Assembly (NCBI GenBank): GCA_033763655.1
Contig: JANRKD010000027.1
Coordinates: forward strand, 62,001-126,000
Direction of reading: 5' to 3'
From: QFOX01 sp033763655
GTDB lineage: Bacteria; Pseudomonadota; Alphaproteobacteria; Rickettsiales; UBA3002
Length of the DNA stretch: 64,000 nucleotides
This document shows positions 32,851 to 40,327 of this stretch, piece by piece. A model generated the notes under the pieces. That model did no database searches and was not told the origin of the DNA. It saw only the letters and a list, made by a program, of their open reading frames with translations. The number at the start of each line of letters is the position of its first letter. The first letter of the stretch is position 1. The position numbers were made by a program, and so were the translations under genes.

Positions 32851-33541
32851 ACAGCACATACCCCGCGTGGCGGATGGTTTGCAGGTAAATCGGCTTGCCG
32901 GCCTGCGGCTCGATTTTTTTGCGCAGGCGGTTGATCTGCACATCGACCGAGCGTTCGTTGCTGACATCGCCGAGCGCGGTGGCGATGGTTTCGCGGCTGA
33001 GCGGCGTGCCGGCCGATTGTGCCAGGATGCGCAGGCAGTCGCTCTCGCTTGAGGTGAGGTAGACCGGCGCCTCGTGGTAGCTCAGGCGCCCCTGTGCGAT
33101 ATCGAAGCGGTAATCGCCAAAGACCACCGCGCGGCGGCCTGCCTGCTGCTGGCGCGCGCGGGCGAGGATGTTTTTAAGGCGCAGCAGCAGTTCTTTCGGG
33201 GCGAACGGTTTGCCGAGGTAATCGGCGGCGCCCGCTTCAAGCCCGGCGATGCGATCCTCGGCCTCGCCGCGTGCAGTGAGCAGCAGCACCGGGGGCGTCT
33301 GGCCGCGCGCGCGCAGGCGGGCGGCGTAGGCGATGCCGGTTTCGCCCGGCATCATCACATCGAGCACGATGCCGTCAACCGCAAAGACCTGTAGCAGTTC
33401 CTCGGCTTGCGTGGTATCGGCGGCGGTGGAAACAAAGAAGCCCTGTTCGCCGAGATACTGGCTGAGCAGCGCGCGCAGCCGTGCATCGTCGTCAACGACG
33501 AGAATATGGGCGGCGGCAGCGGATGGTGCTGTTGAGGTCAT
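32834..33541 (-). CDS. OmpR-type response regulator
   Basis: 235-aa DNA-binding regulator, partner of the adjacent kinase. Receiver domain: acidic pocket VVDDDAR (residues 16-21), phospho-acceptor Asp61 in VLDVMMPGETG, Thr89 in LLLTARGE and Lys111 in GKPFAPKELL. Winged-helix C-terminal domain: LTSSESDCLRILAQ, ISNERSVDVQINRLR-like recognition helix (DVSNERSVDVQINRLRKKIE) and TIRHAGYVLY. The start overlaps the stop of smr by 4 bp, and its 3' end overlaps the kinase start. Confidence 0.95.
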   Translation of the reverse strand: MTSTAPSAAAAHILVVDDDARLRALLSQYLGEQGFFVSTAADTTQAEELLQVFAVDGIVLDVMMPGETGIAYAARLRARGQTPPVLLLTARGEAEDRIAGLEAGAADYLGKPFAPKELLLRLKNILARARQQQAGRRAVVFGDYRFDIAQGRLSYHEAPVYLTSSESDCLRILAQSAGTPLSRETIATALGDVSNERSVDVQINRLRKKIEPQAGKPIYLQTIRHAGYVLYAEPA

Positions 33542-34044
33542 CGGCCTTTTAATAGCACATGTGTCACCCCGTCGCCGCCTTTTTCTGGACGGGCCTGTCG
33601 GAAGGCGGAAATCAGCCGCCGCAGCACCGGCTCGTTCAGCCAGTGCGGCAGGTTCGCGCGCAGGATGCCCGCCTCCGGCCCGCGCCCTTTGCCGGTGATG
33701 ATGAGAACATGCCGCCGCCCCGCCGCCGCCGCGCGCGCTATAAACTGCTGCACCTGCGCGTAGGCGGTGATTTTATCCAACCCGTGCAAATCGAGCGTCG
33801 CTTCGATGGTGGGGTGCGGTTTGAACCGTTTGGCCGCCTCGCGCGCGGATAAGGCAGGCAGCGGCGAAGCGGCACGCGCCGTCGGGCGCGGCGTAGCTGT
33901 GTTGGGGCGAGGTGACGGGGCGGTCGCGGGTACAGGCGGCGGGGCGCTGTCCGGCGCAGGCGATGCCGCGTGTGGGGTGGTCAGGCGGTTGGCCTCATGC
34001 CAGAGCGCCAGTTCCTCGGGCGTGAGCCGGCGCGGCGGTTTCAT
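33538..34044 (-). CDS. Smr domain protein
   Basis: 168 aa with a Pro/Ala-rich N-terminal half (residues 25-65) and a C-terminal Smr domain: LDLHGLDKITAYAQV and VLIITGKGRGPEAGILR carry the two diagnostic motifs (LDLHG, TGKG). Smr domains in small proteins are DNA or RNA nucleases, or ribosome-collision factors in other bacteria. Fixed pairing with mltA is common in Alphaproteobacteria. It overlaps both neighbours by 4 bp (mltA upstream, regulator downstream), showing tight translational coupling. Confidence 0.9.
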   Translation of the reverse strand: MKPPRRLTPEELALWHEANRLTTPHAASPAPDSAPPPVPATAPSPRPNTATPRPTARAASPLPALSAREAAKRFKPHPTIEATLDLHGLDKITAYAQVQQFIARAAAAGRRHVLIITGKGRGPEAGILRANLPHWLNEPVLRRLISAFRQARPEKGGDGVTHVLLKGR

Positions 34045-35210
34045 GGCGCGGGGGTGGAGATGGGGGCTGCCGTTTGCGCGCCCTCGACGGGGTTTTCCTC
34101 GGCCTTGATTTCCAGCCCATCATGCAGTTCTATCCCCTCGGCCACCGGCAGCAGCCAGTAGACGTTGCCGCGCGCATTCTGGTGCCCGGCCTGCCATTCC
34201 TCGCGCGCACCACGGCCAAAGAAAATATCGGCGCGATGTGGGCTGTGCAGCGCCCCGCCCGTATCCTGCGCGACAAACAGGCGGCGCAGCGGCACCTGCG
34301 CATCCGAGCCATAGCGCGTCATCCAGGTGTCGAGGTAGGTCGGCACCCCGTAAGCGGCGCGGTCGTCATCCACCGCGATTGAGCGCAGCGGCGTCAGCGG
34401 CAGCCCCAGCGCGCCTTTGGCCATTTCGTCGCCGGGCGCGAGCTTGAAAAAAATGTAGGAGGGGTTGCTGTTCATCACCGCGCTGCGGGCGCAGGGGTTG
34501 GCATGCAGCCAGTCGCGGATGCTCTGCATCGACACTTCCTCAAGCAGGCCCTGCTCTTTCAGCAGGCGGCCGATGGGGACAAATTCGTGGCCGTTCTGTG
34601 CCGCATATTGCAGGCCGATAAGGCTGCCGTCGGGCAGGCGCACCTTGCCCGACCCCTGAATATGCAGGAAGAACAGCATCACCGGGTCCTCGACATACAG
34701 CAGCACAGGCGCGCGGCCTTTCAGTGCCCCGGCCTCAATTTCGGCGCGGCTGCGATCGGGTTTTTCGAGGTCGCGCGGCACGCCGTAAACCGGGGTGAGG
34801 TAGGGTGGGCGCTGCGTGCGCGAACCGGCGATAATCGGCTCGTAATAGCCGGTGTGCAGGCCTTTGTCTTTCGCCTCGGTCTCGACTTTATACGGCGAGA
34901 AATGGCGCTCGAAAAACCGGCGGGCTTCGGCATCGTTCGGCTCAGGATTCTCCGCGGCAAGGCGGCAGGCGCGCTGCCAGTTTTCGCCGACACCGATCGG
35001 CCCTTCCGCCTTGCTCCGGTAGGCGTTGGGCCGCGTGGCGTTGGCCACGCAACTCTCGGCAAACAGGCGGAAAGCGGCAGCATGCGTATCTTCTGGCCAG
35101 CCGGAAAGCGCGCTGTAAGTGGTCGGGGTGAGTTTGGTCGCATCGCCGCAGGCGGCGAGCAGCAACAAGACAACAAGGCAGAGGCGGGTTGTTGGTTTTT
35201 GCAGGGTCAT
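34041..35210 (-). CDS. mltA: Membrane-bound lytic murein transglycosylase A
   Basis: Outer-membrane-anchored enzyme that cleaves peptidoglycan glycan strands. Start 35210 gives a lipoprotein signal (LCLVVLLLLAACGD, lipobox LAAC). The MltA domain has GYYEPIIAGSRTQRPPYLTP and LPDGSLIGLQYAAQNGHEF. The C-terminal 3D domain has FVAQDTGGALHSPHRADIFF with the catalytic Asp. 389 aa. The 5' end overlaps the flippase stop by 4 bp and the 3' end overlaps smr by 4 bp. Confidence 0.95.
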   Translation of the reverse strand: MTLQKPTTRLCLVVLLLLAACGDATKLTPTTYSALSGWPEDTHAAAFRLFAESCVANATRPNAYRSKAEGPIGVGENWQRACRLAAENPEPNDAEARRFFERHFSPYKVETEAKDKGLHTGYYEPIIAGSRTQRPPYLTPVYGVPRDLEKPDRSRAEIEAGALKGRAPVLLYVEDPVMLFFLHIQGSGKVRLPDGSLIGLQYAAQNGHEFVPIGRLLKEQGLLEEVSMQSIRDWLHANPCARSAVMNSNPSYIFFKLAPGDEMAKGALGLPLTPLRSIAVDDDRAAYGVPTYLDTWMTRYGSDAQVPLRRLFVAQDTGGALHSPHRADIFFGRGAREEWQAGHQNARGNVYWLLPVAEGIELHDGLEIKAEENPVEGAQTAAPISTPAP

Positions 35211-36760
35211 AGGCAAGCTCGCGAGGTGAGGCCAAGCCGCGTACCGATGCGGCCCAGCGATTGACGTTCGGTATCGGTCAGCGCCGTGCGCAGGGCCAGC
35301 CAGACAAGGGCGAAGAAAAGCGGCAGCACCAGCGCCACTTCTGCTGCGACCGGCAGTGGCGGCACTGCCTGCAACAGCAGCACCACAAAGGCGCCCATGC
35401 CGAGGATGGTTGCCGCACCGCGCCGGAAGGGCGCCTCGCAGGGGTGCAGGCCATTGAGCAGCCAGAGCTGCAGCAACGGCAGCCACTCCATGGCGATCAG
35501 GCCACCGGCCACGCCCCAGGCCATGGCCCGCGCCGCCTCGATTCCCATCGCGGTGGCGGCCCAGGTGACCAGCCCGGCACCGGCAATTCCGGCCATGGCA
35601 TTGGCGGTCGGCCATAGCCTCGGGTGCAGCATTTGCAGGATGCCGTTCGCCGGGCCGACAATGGCGTTGATGCCCCGCACCAGGGTTAGGATAATTACCA
35701 GCGGCGCGGCGGCGCGGGCCTCGGCGGGAAACAGCAGCAGAATTTCATCGGCCAGCAGCGCAATCAGCAAGGCCGTGGGCAACAGCAGGCTCATCGAAAG
35801 GCGCGAGGCAAAGCCGTAGACATGGTTGATATGGCTGGCATCGCGCACGGATTGCTCGGCCACCAGCGGCTGGATAACGTAGTGCAGGCTGTGCCGGACA
35901 ATCATCGGCAGCGAGGCAATTTTGCGCGCAATTGCATAGAGCCCCGAGGCATTGGCCCCGGCGGCACCCGGCACAATCAGGTTGAGGATCAGCGGCGGCA
36001 GGTCGGAGAAAAAGCGCGTCGTGATGTTGCCGGGTAGCAGCCCAAGCCCCGTATGCAGCAGGTCGCGCATCACCGCCCGATCCACCGGCGCCCGCCGCAG
36101 TAGGCTGAGGTTGTAATAACGCCCAATCAGCCGCACGCCGAGCAGCGCCGTCACCAGCAGCGACAGCAGGTGCGCCGCCACCAGCCCGAGGGTGAGCCAT
36201 CCGGCCAGCCATGCTGCCGCCGCCATCAGCAGGCGCACGATTTGCTCCCAGAAGATACGCAGCCGCACTTCCGGGCCGAAGGCCTTGCGTGCCCGCACGG
36301 CGGAAGTCGCCAGCTCGACAAACGTCCATAGCGGCAATGCCCAGGCAAACAATCTGACGGAAAGTTCGAGCGTGGCCTGATCGCGCGGCGCGGCGTTCAG
36401 CAGGGCGGCCACCGGCGTGGTGAAAAACGATACCGCCCCCGCGACGACAAGGCTGGGCAACAGGCCGATGACCAGCGCCGTTTTCAGGGCGCTGTGCGCT
36501 TTTTCCTCGGTGCTGGCCTGGGGAATAACCCGCTGCATCGCGCTGGTCATCGCAAAATCTGCAATGTTCGAGATGATATTCACCGCCGCCCACAGCGCCG
36601 CATAAATGCCATAGGTTGCCAGGCCAAACATCCAGATATAGGCGGGTTGGGCCACCACCTCGACCACCGCGCCCAGCCGCGAAAGCGCCACCACCAGTGC
36701 GCCCCGCACGACGGCCTTTTTATTGAGCGGGTGATCCGCACCGCCGGGGGTGGGGGTCAT
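35207..36760 (-). CDS. Oligosaccharide flippase-like membrane protein
   Basis: Polytopic protein (about 517 aa from the ATG at 36760, with about 12-14 hydrophobic segments) of the polysaccharide transporter/MOP superfamily, like Wzx flippases. N-terminal RGALVVALSRLGAVVEVVAQ and the region GLLPGNITTRFFSDLPPLIL are typical loops around the first and mid helices. It probably moves a lipid-linked sugar across the inner membrane. Which glycan is unknown, as no glycosyltransferase genes adjoin. First gene of the operon running to the histidine kinase; GC-rich like the host. Confidence 0.82.
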   Translation of the reverse strand: MTPTPGGADHPLNKKAVVRGALVVALSRLGAVVEVVAQPAYIWMFGLATYGIYAALWAAVNIISNIADFAMTSAMQRVIPQASTEEKAHSALKTALVIGLLPSLVVAGAVSFFTTPVAALLNAAPRDQATLELSVRLFAWALPLWTFVELATSAVRARKAFGPEVRLRIFWEQIVRLLMAAAAWLAGWLTLGLVAAHLLSLLVTALLGVRLIGRYYNLSLLRRAPVDRAVMRDLLHTGLGLLPGNITTRFFSDLPPLILNLIVPGAAGANASGLYAIARKIASLPMIVRHSLHYVIQPLVAEQSVRDASHINHVYGFASRLSMSLLLPTALLIALLADEILLLFPAEARAAAPLVIILTLVRGINAIVGPANGILQMLHPRLWPTANAMAGIAGAGLVTWAATAMGIEAARAMAWGVAGGLIAMEWLPLLQLWLLNGLHPCEAPFRRGAATILGMGAFVVLLLQAVPPLPVAAEVALVLPLFFALVWLALRTALTDTERQSLGRIGTRLGLTSRACL

Positions 36761-37207
36761 GCCGGATCCGCGCGGCGCGGCGCAACGGGTTTCGGGCGAG
36801 GCCGCGTGCTTCGCGGATTGCACGCAAAGGCCGGGACGTCGATTGCACTGCGGAATCCTGCGTGTATAAGCGCGCCATCAGAAGAGGGGTTTGCGCCCGC
36901 TATAGCCGAGGTGGACGGCTTTGTCAAAAGCGCCGGGGATGCGGGATCTGGCGGATTGCCGCACGGCCTCAGCAGGTTCCTGCTTGAGGGCCCGGCGGGT
37001 TTAAGGCGCCCTGCCATGTTCATGGGCCGCTAAGGTTTTGCTGGACTTTCCCTCGGGCAGTGGCTAAGTGAGCAGCCCGCGGTTGAAAAAAAGATGCAGC
37101 GGCGGTATCAAGGAATGCGGGGTGGAGCAACCCCCGCGAGGTGGCCCCTGGGGGGCGAACCCTCGAATCAAATGCCCGGGCGGATGTAGAGCCCGTTATG
37201 TTGGTGA
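36761..37207. other. 447-bp gap before tRNA-fMet, containing a structured GC-rich stretch
   Basis: Between the flippase start and tRNA-fMet no gene is supported. From about 37040 to 37180 the plus strand is strongly self-complementary: CTCGGGC (about 37051) can pair with GCCCGGG (about 37170), with an inner perfect hairpin GCGGGG/CCCCGC (37117-37137). The 13-mer GCGGGGTGGAGCA at 37117 is identical to bases 2-14 of tRNA-fMet, and a TCAAAT follows at roughly the tRNA spacing. It may be a decayed tRNA copy or an unassigned small RNA. Confidence 0.45.
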
Positions 37208-37284
37208 CGCGGGGTGGAGCAGCCCGGTAGCTCGTTAGGCTCATAACCTAAAGGTCGTCAGTTCAAATCTGGCCCCCGCAACCA
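37208..37284 (+). tRNA. Initiator tRNA-fMet (CAU)
   Basis: 77 nt with CGCGGGG paired to CCCCGCA so that C1 faces A72, the initiator hallmark; D arm GGAGCAGCCCGGTAGCTC as in E. coli; anticodon loop CTCATAA; encoded CCA. The anticodon stem is TTAGG/CCTAA, so the usual three G-C pairs are reduced to two with A29-U41. It is the left boundary of the AT-richer island. Confidence 0.97.
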
Positions 37285-37402
37285 CCACCAGAGCCATTTT
37301 GCGAGGATTGGCTCAAATCTCAAAAAGTGAATTTTCAACCTATTTTCAACTTTAGGAATGCAGAGTCGTGCATTCAGGCGAAAGTTTGTGTAGTGGTTTT
37401 TT

Positions 37403-38371
37403 ATGGCTACCAACAACGCAGCACTCAGTATCTCGGACTTATATCAGCAATATCTCGAAGAGTTGTGCAGAGAGATTGATGATGCGGGCTGCCGTGACCC
37501 ACTAGAGTCACAGCCTGTAACTGCGAGCCTCATTAAGCCGCGTGACGGTGCGGATAACAAAGCAATCGTCTACACCATCCCCACAGAGCGTCCGTCGGTA
37601 CGCCCGCCCCCACCCCCGTACCCCCCAATTTGGAAAAACATTCCCCAATATGCCGTCACAAATATCAGCGGGGCAGTTGGAACCTATTGCCGTTTTGTGC
37701 GCCCCGAAAAAACAGGGGGGAGAAAGAAAAGGTTTGCACGGATTTTCCAAGTTGCAAAGCAGGCTGCGGTAAATCATGGGCACTTCCGACGCAATGATAA
37801 AAGCCTGCCTGCGCTAAGCATTCTTAAGCCTCATTTGACAGCGGACGTTCTGTATTGCTCTGGCATATCACCAGAGCAGGAATCTCACTTAGACTACTTC
37901 ATGCTTGTTAGCATTCAGCTTTGGCTGATGAGTCGTGAATTAAGAACCATTTCTGCCGAACAGCTCTTTTGGACATCACTAGAACTCAATAAAAGCATCG
38001 AGCGCGGCTTTGCTGAGAAAAGATTAAACACCGTTCTTGCCGTCTTGCCAAAGCGCCTGCGCGCTGTAGCGATTAAAGCTGCTGAGGATGAAAAGAAAGA
38101 AGCCCAATATCGGAATGCAGCACTAGGAGCCGATGGCGGTGGGAAGAAAGACGAAATTTATTATGCAGAATGTAGGCGCTATGCTCGCCGCTTTTATTCA
38201 AGGATTTATAGATGCAAAAAGTATAAGCAGCTAAAGGCAATCGCTAGAGATATGCAGCCAAGACTAGTGAAAAAAGTGGACGCTGGAAAATTTAAGGCGT
38301 GCCCAACTTATAATGTGCTGCTTCAATACTGGCTTCCAGAGTTCAAAAAAGAACTTAAGCCTACCCCCTAG
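37403..38371 (+). CDS. Island protein of unknown function, 322 aa
   Basis: First gene after tRNA-fMet, in the position where integrases of tRNA-targeted elements usually sit. No Arg-His-Arg-Tyr integrase or serine recombinase motif is seen. N-terminal part (1-60) is acidic and then a Pro-rich segment follows (VRPPPPPYPPIW, about residues 66-77). A basic middle has GGRKKRFARIFQVAKQAAV, a helical region YFMLVSIQLWLMSRELRTIS, and a Lys/Tyr-rich C-terminus (RRYARRFYSRIYRCKKYKQL). More AT-rich than host genes. It may act on DNA given its charge, but no function is claimed. Confidence 0.72.
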   Translation: MATNNAALSISDLYQQYLEELCREIDDAGCRDPLESQPVTASLIKPRDGADNKAIVYTIPTERPSVRPPPPPYPPIWKNIPQYAVTNISGAVGTYCRFVRPEKTGGRKKRFARIFQVAKQAAVNHGHFRRNDKSLPALSILKPHLTADVLYCSGISPEQESHLDYFMLVSIQLWLMSRELRTISAEQLFWTSLELNKSIERGFAEKRLNTVLAVLPKRLRAVAIKAAEDEKKEAQYRNAALGADGGGKKDEIYYAECRRYARRFYSRIYRCKKYKQLKAIARDMQPRLVKKVDAGKFKACPTYNVLLQYWLPEFKKELKPTP

Positions 38372-38407
38372 CTTTAAGGCACCTCGCTTCTACTACCCAA
38401 CTACTTT

Positions 38408-38458
38408 TGTCATCCTGAAGCCACACGCAGCATCGCCTGCAAACTGGAAAGGATGACA
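38408..38458 (+). promoter_or_regulatory. 9-bp inverted repeat over the alpA-like ribosome binding site
   Basis: TGTCATCCT (38408-38416) and AGGATGACA (38450-38458) are perfect complements; the second contains the AAGGA ribosome binding region immediately before the ATG at 38460. It could be a repressor operator for the HTH protein or an RNA stem controlling its translation. Confidence 0.5.
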
Positions 38459-38459
38459 C

Positions 38460-38687
38460 ATGACACACTACACCGATGATTCACTGCTATTTCGCAAGGA
38501 AACAGCCGCCTTGCTTGGCACAAAACCCCATACGCTCGAAGTATGGGCATCCTCTGGGCGCTATAAGCTCCCCTATGTGAAAGTGGGGCGGCTGGTGCGC
38601 TACCGCTACAAGGATGTGCTCGAATTTATCCAGCGCAACACTCGCCACCACTCTGCAAGCGAATCGCAGGGAGGCAACAATGCGTAA
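38460..38687 (+). CDS. AlpA/excisionase-type helix-turn-helix protein
   Basis: 75 aa, matching the small MerR-like HTH_17/AlpA group: LLFRKETAALLGTKPHTLEV then WASSGRYKLPYVKVGRLVRY and YRYKDVLEFIQRN. These proteins regulate or direct excision of satellite phages and integrative elements. Its stop overlaps the primase start by 8 bp with GGGAGG as the next ribosome binding site, so the two are one operon. Classic alpA-primase layout of a P4-like element. Confidence 0.88.
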   Translation: MTHYTDDSLLFRKETAALLGTKPHTLEVWASSGRYKLPYVKVGRLVRYRYKDVLEFIQRNTRHHSASESQGGNNA

Positions 38688-39435
38688 CGTCGAACTTGAG
38701 GCTGTTGCTGACGCGTGTGGCGGTGCAATTCGTACTGGTGCGGGCTGGCTATGCAAGTGCCCCGCACATGATGACAAAAAGCCAAGCCTATCCCTATCAG
38801 TCAAAGGTGATAAGCTGCTGGCATATTGTCATGCAGGGTGCTTATTCAAAGATGTTTTAGAGGGTCTAAAGCTGCTCGGATACAAAGGTAGCGCTACCCC
38901 TGATGCCCGCTATGAGCGAGATGCCAAATTAGATGAAAAGACAGCCTATGCCAAGAAGCTGTGGAAAGCATCTCGGCCAGCCAAAGGCACAATGGTTGAA
39001 ACATACTTGCGAACCCGTGGCTATATTGGCGAGATTCCGCCATCCATTCGATTCCATCCAAATCTGAAGCACCAGCCAAGTGGTAATTACTATCCAGCCA
39101 TGATTGCTGCCGTCACTCTATTCCCGAGCGATGAGGTTTCTGCCATTCATCGCACATTCCTTAGCTTTGATGGGTTGTCGAAGGCAGAGGTTGAGCCAAA
39201 TAAAATGATGCTTGGCTCAGTCAAAGGCGGCGCAGTAATGTTTGGTGCTCGCAGTGGGTATATTTTATGGATAGCAGAAGGCATAGAAACTGCGCTCAGC
39301 ATATTTCTCGCCACTGGCCAACCAACGTGGGCAACGCTCTCAACTTCAGGAATGGCCACCCCCGCATGCGGAGTGACATCTACGGCCAGGCCAAACGGCG
39401 AGGCTTCGGCAATGGCTCTCCATTTGCGCTCATAG
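38680..39435 (+). pseudogene. Truncated P4-type primase of the integrative element
   Basis: N-terminal zinc finger CKCPAHDDKKPSLSLSV with YCHAGC (CHC2-like) and a DUF7146/primase middle (WKASRPAKGTMVETYLRTRG; IPPSIRFHPNL). The start of a Toprim_3 domain follows (GYILWIAEGIETALSIFLAT). Homology stops after LSTSGM at about 39350; the last 27 or so residues come from the antisense of the lpxR-like gene and end at 39435. The rest of Toprim and the helicase part are missing, so replication initiation is not expected. Start 38680 chosen by GGGAGG and overlap with alpA. Confidence 0.85.
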
Positions 39436-39965
39436 GTCAGCACAATGCCAGGCTCATTTTTAAGCTGATTATCCCAGCCGTTCGGATGCGGACTATCCAC
39501 CACATGGTGCACAAATTTCTGTGTCGGCTCGGCCAGTGATAATGGCCCAACCACCCCCAGAGTGAGCATCACATTATCGAGTGTTTTTCCTGTATCCGAC
39601 ACCATGCCCACCGAGCCATAGAGCCAGCCCGCATAAGGCTGATCGCCTACGACAAGGTCGCGGCGCGATAAATCTTCCGGTGCGAACATGCTCTGCCCCG
39701 CCGCGATGCTGATGCGTTTATTACCCTCACCCGCGAGTGGTAATGCGTTGGCAATGCGCCGTGCTAAAGTCGGCATATCTTCTTCTGAGGAAAGCCATGA
39801 GAATCGGATGCCGTTGGTATAATCGCTGTCCGACCCTGCAAATTTATCGTTTTCGATGACGACATTAAAAATACCTTTGTCGTCTTTTTTGCGCACATCT
39901 TCCGCGGCCCGTACCGAAGATGCCATCGCCAATGCCAAGGCTGCCGATAGCGCCACAGGTTTCAT
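39350..39965 (-). pseudogene. Truncated LpxR-like (DUF2219) outer membrane protein
   Basis: From the ATG at 39965 (AAGG ribosome binding site) the protein has a signal peptide (MKPVALSAALALAMASSVRA) and the DUF2219 hallmark FNVVIENDKFAGSDSDYTNG, then IRFSWLSSE. Further motifs are AAGQSMFAPEDLSRRDLVVG, QPYAGWLYGSVGM and LVLTYERKWRA-like (IVLTYERKWRAIAE). LpxR-type proteins are outer-membrane lipid A 3'-O-deacylases. Similarity ends at DVTPHAGVA (about 39356), after which the frame reads antisense primase sequence, so the last strands of the barrel are lost. Broken by the same event that broke the primase. Confidence 0.8.
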
Positions 39966-40327
39966 GCCGCCTTGCGCGGCATACGAAAAAACCGAGCGAA
40001 AGCCCGGCTTCTCCATCGCCTTTGCCCAATGGCGGCTACTCCGTGCCACGCACTTGGCGGCGTTTGGGTTTGCTCGAAATGACACTGGCAATTTTGAATC
40101 TCTCGAATCGTTTATCTTCTGCAAGCTGTTCGGCAGATAAGGATGCGATACTGGGTGTGGGTGGTGGCATAAGGATGCAGTAAAGAGGGATAACGAAGCA
40201 TTTTTCGCCTCGGCAAACGGTAGGGAAATGACCCAGAAGGAGTTCAACTCGCCGGTTGAAGTCCCGGCCCTATCACGTAGTCGCGGCGGGACATGCGGAG
40301 GACAGCGAGCTTGTGTCGCAGGTCACC
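39966..40327. other. Gap between lpxR remnant and virD4
   Basis: 362 bp upstream of the lpxR remnant and downstream of virD4. It contains the likely promoter of the lpxR remnant and short direct CGAAA/CCCGG motifs, but no reading frame with plausible codon use. I see no RNA gene, att repeat or terminator that I can support. Confidence 0.4.

Noticed and set aside
34041..35615. A longer mltA start at 35615
   Set aside because: The extra N-terminal sequence is out-of-frame flippase sequence; the lipoprotein signal begins at 35210.
37030..37065. RNase P RNA-like GAGGGAAAGTCCAGC on the minus strand
   Set aside because: Only about 12 bases fit the conserved region; none of the other RNase P conserved blocks (such as ACAGAA) occur nearby.
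39147..40247. A single 366-aa minus-strand gene
   Set aside because: Only 39965 to about 39350 is LpxR-like with a signal peptide; the N-terminal extension precedes the real start and the C-terminal part is antisense primase.
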